DNA of 64,000 nt from Symsagittifera roscoffensis (Eukaryota > Xenacoelomorpha > Acoela > Convolutidae): contig NC_087064.1 in assembly GCF_963678635.1 (NCBI RefSeq), positions 73,533,465 through 73,597,464 of the forward strand, in the 5' to 3' direction. Both the position numbers and the translations under genes were made by a program. The notes below the pieces were generated by a model. It saw only the letters and a list, made by a program, of their open reading frames with translations, was not told where the DNA came from and searched no databases. Within the stretch, counting starts at the first letter, position 1, and the number at the start of each line of letters is the position of its first letter. Shown here one piece after another: positions 51,178 through 63,843 of the stretch.

Positions 51178-51997
51178 CGATTGACCGAAAAACAAGATGC
51201 AAAAAGAGACGAAATTCGAAGAATTTAGAAGTTTTAGAACTTCTAAACGACGAAAAAAGAAGAAAACAAAGGAGTGATGGAGAGAAAGTTAAAACTCAGA
51301 ATTGTTTTATGTGTGTGAAAAAACTCAAGTGAGAAACCAAGCAACCAAGTTGTAATTGAAAACTGAAACATTTAGTTGAGTTTTGAAATTGTTGCATTTA
51401 TAAATTTGCATTTTGATTTTAGTTGAGTGGCTTTAGAGACACTTACTTACTATTTATTTAGAAAGGCTTGAGTGAAGGAGTATATTTAAATATTCCAGCC
51501 TACATGATTGTTTTTAATCAGCTAAGAGAACTGATCACTTTGTGGTGACATGAAAGGCTTGGGTAATCTCTCGAAGAGGGAGATTGTTTCATTGTTCTTT
51601 CTAACCACAGAGTTCCTTAGTTTTAATATTCAGGACAATAACAAGCAAGATTTCCGAAGGGAAAAAGCATAGTAGTATAATTTTAGCTGTTGGTTGGCAG
51701 GACTGTCCTGCAAACCAAAACCTTTTAAATCTAGGAGAAAAAGTTTTAATCGGGACATTGACATTGGAAGTCAGAAAATATTATTTATCTTAGGTCATAT
51801 CCTCAATGTGCAGATTAATGAAAGAATTTGAAGGCTATAGTGATGTGGTATGATGCCATTTATATTCTGCAGTGAGTCGATGTGACGTGGATAAAAGTAA
51901 TTTCGTGAATTTTGTAAATTCTGTTCGATGACACTGTATCTATTTTACGAAAATTGCGTGATTCAATGGGGACATTGACCGGACTGTCCGGGGAGTA
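51178..51997 (+). other. Element 2 3' non-coding region and polypurine tract
   Basis: 820 bases with no gene. Besides the hairpin at 51224-51247 it holds AATCTC...GAGATT (near 51566-51588). It ends with TGTCCGGGGAG (51985-51995), the polypurine tract candidate, two bases before the LTR. Confidence 0.55.
51224..51247 (+). terminator. Perfect hairpin after the last ORF
   Basis: TTTAGAAGTT and AACTTCTAAA form a 10-base perfect stem around TTAG, 47 bases after the ORF E stop. A hairpin here could protect or process the RNA end; in a eukaryote it is not a classical terminator. Confidence 0.35.
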
Positions 51998-52923
51998 TGT
52001 GACATTCGACCAGAATGGAAAAAATGCAATCTCTGCAGATTTCGAATTTTTAGCAGTGAACTTCCGAGTTAGTGATTTTGAAGGATTAACGACGTTATTC
52101 GGATGATTAGTAGAACGGTGAAGGTCAAGATATTCTAGTAATTTGAAATTTTAAATTTTCGAAGTGATGACGTAACATTTCTGAGAAACGTCAGAAACGG
52201 CCATTTTGGCAGAAAAGCTGAAAAAATAACACAACAACATTAGTAGCGATTGCGAGAAGAACGGAAATAGTGATTAAGAAACGACAACGAATCACGGAGT
52301 TGACAGAGAACGCTCCGAGTTGCAACTATTGTGTCGCTACAATAGTTGCAAGGCCGTTGCGAACAACGGTGAAGGGTGGAAGACAGCCTTCCGGGTTACG
52401 GAGAAGTCAAGTTTAACGTGCTTGATTCAGTGGATTCAAGAATCCGGAAGGGTTTTGGGACTTAAACTTTTATCCTTTTACATAAACTTTTAGCTTCCTG
52501 TCATGTCCTGAATTGAATTTAATTAACCACTGGATTCATTTTGATAAGGATGAGAAGCTAGGAGTTGGGGGAAAGGGTTGATCCATCTTCGATGGAGATG
52601 ATGATTTTTATCTACTGAACAAAAACAATAATAATTCAATAAGTAGTAGTAGCCTTGTTTTTAGGAGTGACCTCGTGGTCTGGGGATACTGAGACCAGCC
52701 ATGAGCTCACTATTTCTGCATGTATTTAAGTCAATTTGAGTGTTTTGACCGAAGCCGAAAGCAGTAAAGTTTTTTGTCGACCCGATGTTGGAAAAGACCA
52801 ACGAAAAGTACTGGCTTGGTAGAGACGGTGAAAAGCATATAAAGCTCTGTTTAGACGTTAGCCAGTCGTCTTAGGACTTAGTTTTATTTTCCGTCGATAT
52901 GTATCTTCCGGGCGAATGTTACA
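51998..52923 (+). repeat. Element 2 right LTR
   Basis: 926 bases like the left LTR, with about 25 substitutions and small indels. The hairpins and TATA box are unchanged. The divergence implies an old insertion. Confidence 0.93.
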
Positions 52924-53110
52924 TTATTCGAATTAGATATGGTGTTAAGACTGTTTGGATTGAATTGTCTGAGTCCATGTGGGCTGAGTTAGAAGAAAAT
53001 CGGGGTAGGGGAGAGGACGTAAGATCTGAGAGTGAAATGCGGGAGGATTGGCGTTGAAGGTTCGATGGATAGAAAAAGGAATGGTCGAGGGATCCAATTT
53101 GTCGGCTCAT
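52924..53110 (-). pseudogene. ORF5 N-terminus (copy B)
   Basis: Minus-strand frame MSRQIGSLDHS, matching the ORF5 start of element 1. The ATGA overlap with env is kept. It is cut by element 2 after about 60 codons. Confidence 0.75.
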
Positions 53111-55190
53111 CGTGGGCTAAAAAGATGATTGTTTTGAGAACAGAAATTTATTGTGTGTGGTTGTACTACAATGTTTTCAATTGTGTCGTCAACATTCGGT
53201 TGATAGAGTGTTATGTGAGATATTGGACTTCTTGGGAAATTACTTCCTTGAGAGGTATGTTCAGTGGTTCCTATAACTTTGTGGGAATAAAGTTAAAGGG
53301 TGATAATTATGTAGATTTTGTAGATTTGATGGTGCTGTAGGTGTTAACTTTCTTACTGTCTCGTGGAGTGTCGAACGTGTTTGGTTGTGTAGCTAGTTTT
53401 TTGTTATATTCACTTATCTGAGCGTCAAGGAAGGTTTCTTAACTGAGGAGAAAATGTTTGAAAGAAATCTTGCATATAAAATGCTGGCAACGCTTGCTTG
53501 GCTATTGACATGATTATGTATTGCGCATATAATTAAGATTCCTTTTAGCAATAAAATTAGAAATCCTATAAAATTAAAGATTGCGTATATTATAATCAAT
53601 CTTTCTATTATGTAGTATGGCCATCCTAGAAAAGCTGGCCAGTATGGCCATCCCATTAGAAAATACTAATTGGTGAAACATCCAGAGGACAGTATTTTTC
53701 ACCGTTAACATATATAGTCTTTGATATTTTTAAGTATCCGCTAAAATTTTGTCTGTAGATATCGGAGTAGCCTGGTTTTTCAACTAGTTTTTGTAATTTT
53801 TGGTCGATTGATTGTTTTTATTTTCTGTCCATTTTAAGGAGGAGTTCTTGAAAATGTTGTGTTCGAACATGAAGCTGTATGTCGGTTTTAGAGTGAATGC
53901 CTTTTGAGTGTAAGTCTATGTTTCGATTACAAGCCATTGCGCGTAAGCTCTTGGGTAAAATTTTCTCTAAAAGTGACATTAGTATAGGATATAGGGTGAG
54001 GAGAAAATATTTTTCTTCGTTCTCTTTAAGCTGTACTATGTTGTGGCTATTTTCAGATCAAAACGAAACAGCTGTATCTCAAAAACTTGTGCGTCGTGAT
54101 AGTGTATCTACAAAACCGTGATAGTGAATCTAGCTGCATCCCAAAATTATGTGCGTCGTGATAGTGTATCTACAATTTGTGCGTCGTGATAGTGTTTCTA
54201 CGCTGGTAAAATCTTTTGCCTTCAAAAACATAAACTGGTGAAACTTTTTTAGTGCAGTTGTAATAACCAAAGGTTGTTTTCTTCACAGTCAAGGAAACTA
54301 AAGCGGTTGCTTGATAATAGATATCCTTCATCAAGTATTTTAAATACGGCTAAAGCGAGTGATTGTAGTATTTGTGTTCTTTCGAGTTCACATAGGTGAT
54401 GAAGTGTTTCTAACTCGGAGAGTGACATTTCTCTAAAAATTCTACTTAATGTATAATTTAGTTTAATATCAGGATGAATATCGTAGTGGATTGCACCAAA
54501 GTAAGTCTTACTCATTAGTGAAATTTTTTCTAATCTTGTGCTGTTTTTAATTTCTGGATGAAGTTCACAGGTATTTTTCCGGTATTTTTCCGGACTTCTC
54601 TATTTTGATATGGATGTGCCCTATCGAGTATTCTTTTGCCTGTTTCCATGTCAAAACATTCATCATATTTCACAAGAATTTCCGGTTATTGTGTATGAAA
54701 GGTGATTTGGGATAATTAAAAGCTACTTCTGTTTCGGGGTAATTTATAACCGTGTTAAAAAATTTTTGAAACCATCTATATAATTTTCTATTTGTTTGGA
54801 GTTGATCTAATTCAATCAGGATTGTTTTTTCAGATAATATAGTTCGATTAAAATTTTTTTAAGTAAATTTTTATCATTCTTGTGTGAATTTTAGCGACTT
54901 GAAACGTGGTGCATTGGTCTTCAGGGAACCGAACGGTGCTTGCCTGTGTTCGTGTAATCGCACGATCGCAACATCCTTGATTGTTTTTACGAGGCAAGCG
55001 GATAACTTGAAACACTTTGGTATCATCTTTTAAATCATGCGTTGATTGTACTTTTTTTTGAACTTTCCAACCAAAGTCATCATTTCCAGGTGTCAGCTTT
55101 ACAATTTGCTTGGTTATTGATTCCAGTGTAAGGTATCGATATCTTATCGTGTAGATCGTGTAATAAAAATCATGTTACGAGACTTTTTTA
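53111..55190 (-). pseudogene. env (copy B)
   Basis: Minus-strand pieces match element 1 Env: the membrane segment (LGWPYYIIERLIIIYAIF near 53620), the ELETLHHLCELERTQILQ block near 54370-54420, and the PED-Cys region near 54920. Frames differ between pieces and a tandem of GTGCGTCGTGATAGTG units (about 54085-54200) has expanded inside. Confidence 0.75.
54085..54200 (-). repeat. Short tandem repeats in env of copy B
   Basis: Three or four units of GTGCGTCGTGATAGTGTATC-like sequence about 38-55 bases apart. Copy C has a shorter version near 22379-22450. This looks like replication slippage. Confidence 0.6.
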
Positions 55191-55194
55191 TTTA

Positions 55195-55980
55195 ATTTTA
55201 AATGACATTGATGTCGTTCAAGTTGTGCTTGGTGTGCAGAGTTTGGAAAAGCTTTAAACTTAATGGTAAGAATTTGTACAACAAGTTCTTGAGTATCTTT
55301 ATGAATATCGTGTCGATATTGTACCATTTTAAGTGCCCAATTTTTGAATTTATCGCTATCGAGGTGTTGGGCAAAAGGTGAGGAGTGCTATAAGGGTGTT
55401 CCAATATAATCGTAAAAGTAAACTTGTACCTTGAAGGAAGTTGTTGGATTATGACCTGTGACTGAAGGTGTTGGTGGAAGTAATAGAATTTCTGGTAACG
55501 ACAGAGAGGTATCTGGTGACATATCAATCGGGTCGTTAACCAAATTCAGTTTGCCTTGGGAAAATGTTTGTTTCATCCAATGTCGGTCTCTTTGATGAAG
55601 TGGGGGATTGAAGGGTTTTTCTGGGATCTGTTCAGAAGATGGTGTGATCCCTCATGGAATATTTGGGGTATTTTGTTGAGAAATAATTTGAAGTGATGAG
55701 AGGTGCTTTGTAGAGTAATAGAGTATTACTTCAGATATTTAGAGGTGTCGATGATGAGGATGAGGGTATATTGAAATGAACTCTTGGTGTTGTGAGAAAT
55801 CGAGGGTGAATATTCTGTCTGTCTTTTCTAGTTGTTAAATTTCAGTTTTCGGCTTAAATTGTCTGGTATTGTTAAGACATTACTGGAGTGAAGGGTACTT
55901 GTTATATGTTGGCTCGTCTTGTGCTTCACTTAAAGGGTGCTTAAAGAATGGCTGGTACTAATGTTTCCGATCAAGATGCT
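55195..55980 (-). pseudogene. AUG-less ORF homologue (copy B)
   Basis: Minus strand with FSQGKLNLVNDPIDMS, as in copy C and element 1. Broken downstream. Its conservation with copy C is very high over 55400-56220. Confidence 0.65.
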
Positions 55981-56390
55981 TGTCTTCCTTCAGATTTGTA
56001 TGGATTTTCTAGAAATGAAATATGTGTTGATGTTTGGGTTTGGTTTGTTTGGCTAGATGTTGGTGTTGTTGGGGGGTCTTAGTATGTACTGGTTGCTGGG
56101 GATTCCTTCTTAATGGGGAGGGGATTAGCAATTGTGAAAATTTTCTATATCTTGATTTATTTAATTTCAAGTTCTTTAAAATATTTTTTTTGTAAGTATG
56201 CTTACAAAAATTGTTGCTCATGCGAACGTTTTTCTTGTTTTCTTAATGCATTTGAGAAAGGTTGAAATTAGGGAAACAAGAAATGTGGAGAGATTTACGA
56301 AAAGAAGAAAAATATCGTTTGTACATTGTAGACTTCGTATCTTTTATGAAATTGTTTAAGTTTCGTACCTGAATAGGTGGTTAAGGAGTT

Positions 56391-56426
<36 letters not shown>

Positions 56427-57540
56427 TAGGTGTTTATGAGGGAAAAGAAAATTATAAATGAGCTGCCAAAAATTAAAAAAGGAGAATTGCAACTTCGGAA
56501 AAATCGATGATGAAATAAAATACCAAGTTGAAAATTTGTTGAAAAAACTGATAGAAGAGTTGAAATTAATTTTTAAATTGGTTGAATTGAGTTGGAAAGA
56601 AGCATTAGAAAGAAGCATTTGAAGATTTGTTTTGTCGAAATATCTTTTTTTTTCAAAGTGAAATCCAATTGTGGTCGAATTGTTTTTTGATGTTTGACAA
56701 ATGCGTTGGATATGGAGAGTTTTTGGCTAAGGGAAGTCTGGTTGTTTAGGTGTTAACTTTCTAGTTCTTGTTTTTACTTTTTGGTGTTTAGAAATGGTTT
56801 GGAGTTAGCACGTCTTTAGACTAAATGATCACGTTGAATTTTGTTATATTTAGTATTTTCTTATGGAGAAATGCTGGGTTTAAACTGAGGCAATAATGTT
56901 GATTTTTGAAATGATTGATTGGAGAATGGTAACTTTTATATGATACTTGTTCAAGCTGTCAAATATAAGGTTAGAGTTTATTTTTGACCTGGAGGTCTTT
57001 CAGTTATAGTTTTAGATCTAGTTTTAGTACTGAAAATTGGCTAATAATAGGTCCAGACTTGTCGGCTAACAATAGTGGTGGTGTTTGAAGAGAAATGAGG
57101 TGATAGCAAGCTATTTTGATTGAATGAATTTGAAATAGTTAATTCAAGATAGAAAACGAATGTCTATAATTAATATTTTCGGAAAATAGTTATCCAAGTA
57201 TGATGAATGTGTCTCAATTGATCAGGGGGCTAATGAAAGTCTGCTTTATTTCTTATTTGAGTTTGTGGAATAAAGCTTCGTAACCTTTTTTTGCTAATTT
57301 TTTAGACAAGATGATCGATGTTGTTGTGATTTTTTTAAATTCGGCAATTCGAATTTTTTGTGTAGTTTACGATTAAGTTTCTGTTTTTGATTTATCTGCT
57401 TTTAGGTTTTATGGTATTTCGTTTTGCGTTATTTCGGGTGATTATGGTAAAGGACTGGAGTTTTGTGATCTCTGATGTACGTTAATTTCTGTAGTGTCTT
57501 CAACAATTGCCATAAAGTATGATTTGAATTACTCAATTGC
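55981..57540 (-). other. Hydrophobic ORF and spacer region, unit 2 (copy B)
   Basis: Matches the small hydrophobic ORFs and post-pol spacer of element 1. Contains the donor-like CAGGTACG on the minus strand near 56365 and a 33-base GA/CT run at 56392-56424. No intact gene. Confidence 0.5.
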
Positions 57541-58345
57541 GCCATCAAGCGTGGTTTGAGTTAATGCTGTACACTTTGTACCTTCGTAACCAGATTTGAC
57601 GAAGTGGTGTATTTATTTGTTCTGAACCTATATTTAGAATTAGGTTTGCGGTGACTGCATTTAGGTAGTCATTTACTGAATAATCAGGGTCTGTTCCTGT
57701 GAACGCCAAAAGGGATTTATTTGATGTTATGGATGATCCACCCATAAGGAATGATTTCATTCTCAAATAAAGTGATTCTGCTGTGTTTGGTGTTTTGGTA
57801 AACTTTGTATTTGTCTAAACAAAGTTGTGTTTTTGTAATTTCATGTTGTAAGTAATAAGGTAATGGAATTTCATTTTGCATTGAGTTAGGTTGACAACCT
57901 GGAGTTTTTGCATGACTTTGTATTTACAAGGTATTGCATGGTGATGCTTGATTTTGTCGTTGAGAAAAATGTTGTTGTAACTGTCGAGTTTGTTCTAATT
58001 TTAATGTGAGGTTGAAAAACATCTGGTTGGTGATCATCATCTGGTTGGTCATTTTTATACCAAATCTCTTTTAGTCGGTTATTATTGTCGTGTGCTTGGT
58101 CTCGGTTAAAATAATCTTCATTTTCAGAAAAGTTTGGTTGATTTCTAATAAATTGTCTGTTTGTTTTACTTTTATTTTGTTGAAAAAATGAATGATTTTC
58201 AGTACGGTCCGGTGGGCTTTTCAATTTTTCATTAATAATTACAAATTGAGATCCTGGTTTTTGTATCCGCTGGTGTAGTCATTTTTTTTGAGTTTGATTT
58301 CGTGTTGTACAACGAAGTTTGCCATCGGCTTTCGAATGTTTTTTA
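57541..58345 (-). pseudogene. gag fragment, unit 2 (copy B)
   Basis: Matches element 1 gag about 5300-6090, with MGGSSITSNK and DYLNAVTANLILNI. It joins AUG-less-ORF sequence at 58345, the same breakpoint as copy C at 26226. Confidence 0.75.
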
Positions 58346-58995
58346 GAGGTGTCGATGATGAGGTTGAGGGTATATTGAAATGAACTCTTGGTGTTAGGAG
58401 AAACCGAGGAAGAATGTTTTGTCTGTCTATTCTAGTTGTTAAATTTGGGTTTTTGGCTTAAATTGTCTGGTTCTGATAAGATCTTACTGGAGTGAAGGGT
58501 ACTTGTTATATGTTGGCTCGTCTTGTGGTTCACTTAAAGTGTGCTTGAAGAATGGCTGGTACTTATGTTTCAGATCAAGGTGCTTGTCTTCCTTCAGATG
58601 TGTATGGTTTTTCTAGAAATGAAATAAGTGTAGATGTTTGGGGTTGGTTTGTTTGGCTAGATGTTGGTGTTGTTGTGGGTCTTAGGGTGTACTGGTTCGT
58701 GGGGATTCCTTCTTATTGGGTAGAGAATTAGCAATTCTGAAATATTTTTGTATATCTTGATTTACTTAACTTCAAGTTCTTTAAAGTTTTCGTTTGTAAA
58801 TATGATCACTAAAATTGTTGCTAATGGGATAATTTTTATTATTTTCTTAATGCATTTGAGAATGGTTGAAATTAGGGAAACAAGAAATGTGGGGAGATTT
58901 ACGAAAAGAAGAAAAATATCGTTTGTACATTGTAGACTTCGTATCTTTTAAGAAATTGTTTAAGTTTAGTACCTGAATTGGTGGTTAAGGAGTTT

Positions 58996-59026
<31 letters not shown>

Positions 59027-60105
59027 TAGGTGTTTATGAGGGAAAAGAAAATTATAAATGAGCTGCCAAAAATTAAAAAAGGAGGATTGCAACTTCGGAA
59101 AAATCGATGATGAAATAAAACACAAAGTTGAAAATTTGTTGTAAAAACTGATAGAAGAGTTGAAATTAATTTTTAAATTGGTTGAATTGAGTTGGAAAGA
59201 AGCATTAGAAAGAAGCATTTGAAGATTTGTTTTGTCGAAATATATATATTTTTTCAAAGTGAAATCTAATTGTGGTCGAATTGTTTTTTTATGTTTGACA
59301 AATGCGTTGGATATAGAGAGTTTTTGGCTAAAGGAAGTCTGGTTGTTTAGGTGTTAACTTTCTAGTTCTTGTTTTTATTTTTTGGTGTTTAGAAATTGTT
59401 TGGAGTTAGCACGTCTTTAGACTAAATGATCACGTTGAATTTTGTTATCTTTTTTATTTTTCTTATGAAGAAATGCGGGGTTTAAACTGGGGCAATAATG
59501 TTGTTTTTAGTAATGATTGATAGGAGATGGTTGCAACGTTTCTATGATACTTATATAAGCTGTCAAATAAAAGGTTAGTGCTTATTTTTGACCTGGAGAG
59601 CTTTCAGTTATAGTTTGAGATCTAGGTTTAGTACTGAAAACCGGCTAATAATAGGTCCAGACTTGTCGGCCAACAATAGTGGTGGTGTTTGAGGAGAATT
59701 GGAGTGATATCAAGCTATTTTGATTGGTTGACTTTGAACTAGTTGATTCAAGAGAGAAAACGAATATCTATAATTAATATTTTCGGAAAATAGTTATCCA
59801 AGTATGATGAATGTGTCTTAAGTGATCAGGGGGTTTTTGAAAGTCCACTTTATTTCGTATTTGAGGTTGTGGAATAAAGCTTTTGTAACTTTTTTTTGGC
59901 TGATTTTTTAGACAAGATGATCGACATTGTTGTGATTTTTTTAAAATCGGGTATTCGATTTTTTTATAGTAGTTTACAATTAAATTTCTGTTTTTGATTT
60001 ATCTGCTTTTAGGTTTTTCTGGTATTTCGTTTTGCGTTATTTCGGGTGATTATGGTAAAGGACTGGAGTTTTGTGATCTCTGTTGTACGTTAACTTCTGT
60101 AGTGT
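58346..60105 (-). other. Post-pol region, unit 1 (copy B)
   Basis: Repeat of 55740-57540, including the GA/CT run (58996-59026) and the hydrophobic frame at 58994-59257. It ends at the start of the AUG-less ORF. No intact gene. Confidence 0.6.
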
Positions 60106-61330
60106 CTTCAACAATTGCCATCAAGTGTGATTTGAATTAATCAATTGCGCCATCAAGCGTGGTTTAGGTTAATGCTGTACGCTTTTGTAACCATATTTGA
60201 CGAAGTGGTGTATTTATTGATTCTGTACCTCTACTTAAAATTATGTTTGCCATGACTGCATTTAGGTAGTCTTCTACTGAATATTCAGGGTCTGTTTCTG
60301 TGAAAGCCAAAAGTGTTTTTTTTTGATGTTATGGATGATCCACCCTTAAGGTATGGATTCATTGTCAAATAAAATGATTCTTTGGCATTTTGGTAAACTT
60401 TGTATTTTTTTTCTAAATAAAGTTGTGTTTTGTAATTTCATCTTGTAGGTAATAAGGTAATGGAACTTCATTTTGCATTGAGTTAGCTTGATAACCTAGA
60501 GTTTTTGCACGAATTAATGTTTGCATGGTATTACCTGGTTGTGCCTAATTTTGTCGTTGAAAAAAATGTTGTTGTGGTTGTCTGGTTTGTTTTGACTTCA
60601 TGTAAGGTTGAGAAACATCTGGCTTGTTGGTAAATATCATCTGGTTGGTCATATTTGAACCAATTGTTTTTTCGTTGGTTATTATTGTCTTGTTCATGGT
60701 TTCGGTTAAAATACTCTTCATCTTTAGAATAGTGTGGTTGATTTTAGTAAAGTGTCTAGATGTTGTATTTTCTTTTTGTTAAAAAAATGGATGATTTTCA
60801 GTACGGTCCGGTGGGTTTTTTATTTTTTCATTAATTTTTACAGATTGAGATCCTGGTTTTTGTATCCGCTGGTGTAGTCATTTTCTTGAGTTTGACTTTG
60901 TGTTGTATAACGAGGTTTGCTATCGGCTTTTGAATGTTTTTTATCGAAAAAATAATGGTTGTGGTTTGCAAAATCATTCCTGGTGGCTTGTTTTTGTTTG
61001 TTGTTTTGTCTTGTTTTAGTCCTGGGTCTATTTGCTTGATAAACGATTTGAAATTATTTTGGAACAATGGACTGCTTGACCGTTGATTGTAGTGTTTTTG
61101 TAGGAAGGTGGTGTTTTTTATGTTGTGTTGTGAGTGTTGGGTGAGTTGCAGAAATACTTTGTTGTGTTGTAGGTATTGTTTCTATTAGTTCCTCGTTTAC
61201 AAAGTGTGCTGAAGTTTGAATATCCTGTTGTGTCAGATTTCTAATACCATTAAGGGTTTCCTGTGTGTTTGTAAATGTTGAATTTAAACTATTAATACTT
61301 GTCCTATCAATGAAAAATTGTGTTATATTT
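60106..61330 (-). pseudogene. gag fragment, unit 1 (copy B)
   Basis: Decayed gag matching element 1 from about 5050 to 6090. Several frames are needed. It lacks everything from the rest of the capsid through pol. Confidence 0.65.
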
Positions 61331-61686
61331 TAACGGCGTTGAATCATTGGTGGGTGTAGTTTTTTTTAAAAAAAACTTTTGCATGGATACGGTGACATTT
61401 GGCGCACAAGAAAAATCGTTAGGAATATCAAAAAATAATATAGGAGATCATTCAGGATCCCATACATAATCCGTTTTGTCTGCTAATACGAATTCATCAT
61501 TTGGAAAATGAGGTCGGAATTTTTGTCTTGCTGGTGATATCAAATCTATATTGTGTTGTAATTAATCTATTATGAACCATGCTAGGACTCTTCGTACTTC
61601 AATTTTTATTTTTTGTTGTATATCGTTATTTTTAAATGTTTCGCGAGTTGAGTCTAAGAAAAGCGAAAAAAAAATTAGTTCTTGTC

Positions 61687-62139
61687 TTACTTTTGCATGT
61701 CGAGATGGTTGTGGTGCTGACACGTGAAAGGTGTCATTTTATTCCAGTATAGACACATTACTTTAAATGATAAGAAAAACATCTTTTGAGAATCTTGAGT
61801 TTCCTCTTTTTGAACTTTGATGTTGAATAATTTTGATATATACTGTGAAAACTTTTGAGAAGTATAATTGTATATCAACTGTTTGTATTCGGTGTGATTA
61901 TTATTTTGATGGTTGGTTTGGTAATATTTCAATAGTAAATTTATCATGGGTGAGGTGATGTTACTGATGCTTGGTAGATAGTGATCTAGTATTTGTATTC
62001 TGATTTTTAGTTCATGAATATCTTGCTCACCTGGGCTATTTCCTTTTTCAAATAAAATTACAATAAAGTTATGACAAAATTGTACATGTTCTTTAGCGGT
62101 ATCACTTTGTGGATGAATAACAAAGGGAAGGATAACCAT
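61687..62139 (-). pseudogene. gag N-terminus (copy B)
   Basis: 150 residues starting MVILPFVIHPQSD. It aligns with the first 60-130 residues of element 1 Gag (shared PF-I, FCHN, LFE-G-SP and DHYL positions). The frame ends early. Confidence 0.7.
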
Positions 62140-62269
62140 TTAAAAAAATAGTTTCGTCTTCTTGAATTGTTTTTTTTTGTGTGCGTAGTTAATGTGCGCA
62201 GTTAATGTGTAACTTGCAATGTGCCTTATTGCTTGATTCCAATTCTAGAGACTTACTGTCTTTCAAGAG

Positions 62270-62616
62270 AAGATATTTTTCATTCTGCGTTTGCCTTTTA
62301 TTTATGATGGTAAGGTGGATTCTGATTCAAAAAAATTTATGATCGTTTTTTTTTGCATTTTTTTGGTCAATTCATTTTTTAAATCCTGGAGTTCTTGTAA
62401 TGTAGTTGTGTCGGATTCCAAAACTGCGTTTTGTGTTTTTGAAAGATTTAGCCTAATAATTTGTTTTTGTTTTGTTATATTTGCTTTTTTCTCGTTTGTA
62501 GTCTCGATCGGATATCTACTATTTGTGTGGTGTGATTACAAGATCGTATCTGTCGTTTTCAAGAGGCAATGGTGGAGTACTATTGTTTGTTTATTTCCTA
62601 AATTATCTCTTATCAT
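62270..62616 (-). pseudogene. ORF1 homologue (copy B)
   Basis: The minus-strand ATG at 62614-62616 opens MIRDNLGNKQTIVLHHC, a clear match to ORF1 of element 1. A one-base frameshift follows within 25 codons. This supports ORF1 as a real gene of the family. Confidence 0.65.
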
Positions 62617-63134
62617 AAGCTTTAGTATGATGGTTGCGCAATCCAGGGAGTAAAATTTTTATTTACTAAATTGTTAGTTCCGACGATATTTGTGGATTAT
62701 CCTAATCTTTAAACATAGGTTGTCGAGGTTGATCGGTTGGAGAGAGAGTACATCAATTCCGTTAGATTGATGTCTTACTTTCTAGTTGGCTAGTATTTGT
62801 TTTAATAACAACTTATTTAATCTTAATTTCGGTTGTGATTTTCTGATCAAGGGTTCAGGTAAATCAATCCACAATGTTCAGCTATAGTTGGAACACAAAG
62901 AGATCGCTAGATAATATTATCGGTCTTACTAAGTTTATTATGTGCTTTAGCCTGGGTGAGCTAAGAGGAGGGTATCAAGTGAAGGATGAGTAACCGCAAC
63001 TCTTCACTGTTTATCTTAAATAAAATGGTTAGTTTTTCAAAATTTCTACAAGTCCTGGGTCATTGATAAGGTTTGGAGAGTGAATCCAATAGGCAAATTC
63101 TCAAAGAGATTGGGAGAACAAGAGTGCTCTGAAT

Positions 63135-63213
63135 GATCAAAGGGAAGCCTTGATGATCAAATAATTCTTAAAGGAATTTAAAATTTAAAGATCCAAGGAT
63201 AGCCTTGATGATC
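63135..63213 (-). promoter_or_regulatory. Twin leader hairpins (copy B)
   Basis: Two units on the minus strand (63135-63158 and 63190-63213), equivalents of 3088-3112 and 3149-3173. The palindromic GATC...GATC ends are kept. Confidence 0.5.
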
Positions 63214-63818
63214 TGTTTTAAGAGAGTTTACAAAGCAAAGTTAGGATTTGATAATTCGAATAATTATGGTTATGATTCAGATGAGGAAACAAGGATAAAA
63301 CATTGAGATTAGGTGAAAGGGTGAAAAGAATAGGTCCCTTGAGAAGCAAGAAACTCTGATAAAATTAATAAAACTAAATTTAACTTCACTGCTAGCTAAT
63401 TTTTTGAATTTTTTATTCAATAATTTTTAATTGTACAAAATTTTGTAATAAATTCAGATTTGATGAAAGGACCGACCTGTGAATTTTTTTATCAGTCGTT
63501 ATTATGGTTAAAAAATATAATTATAGATCATCAAGAAGTATATGGCTTGGAAATGAATCTTATTGCTCCAAGAAAGTTGCAGAAAAATTATGGTTGAGGT
63601 TTGCGTCGTTTCACGATATAGAAGCTTGGTCTGCTGTTCAGTTTTTGACTTGGTAATTGCCGTTTTGTTTGAAATATTTGAAATATTCGAGAAATTTTGA
63701 GACGTAGAGACATTCTTATTAAGTTGTCTATGCTATCTAACATTTGGAGTTTTGCAAGATTTTTTTTGAAGTTATTTCTACTTCTAATTAGCTAAATCTA
63801 AGTTCGTTAATAGGCCTT

Positions 63819-63841
63819 GTTCGAAACTTTTGGTCGCACCA
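63819..63841 (-). promoter_or_regulatory. Primer binding site (copy B)
   Basis: On the minus strand starts TGGTGCGACC, two bases from the LTR end, as in element 1. The + strand here begins GTTCGA, like a tRNA T-loop. Confidence 0.65.
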
Positions 63842-63843
63842 GA

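Larger units (their letters stand above)
28405..52923 (+). mobile_element. Element 2: 24.5 kb Ty3/Gypsy-type LTR element with SGNH and macro-like cassette
   Basis: Bounded by 926-base LTRs (TGTGAC...GTTACA) about 97% identical. The gag-pol order is gag, protease, RT, RNase H, integrase. About 10 kb of extra coding sequence follows integrase, with no obvious env. It sits inside ORF5 of copy B. TTAT is found at both junctions (28402-28405 and 52924-52927), as a target duplication would give if the LTR starts at GTGAC. The + strand is purine-rich. The coding frames carry about ten stops and several frameshifts, so this copy is defective. Confidence 0.92.

Noticed and set aside
62291-62653. 120-codon + strand frame near the right end
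   Set aside because: Antisense to the ORF1 homologue of copy B.
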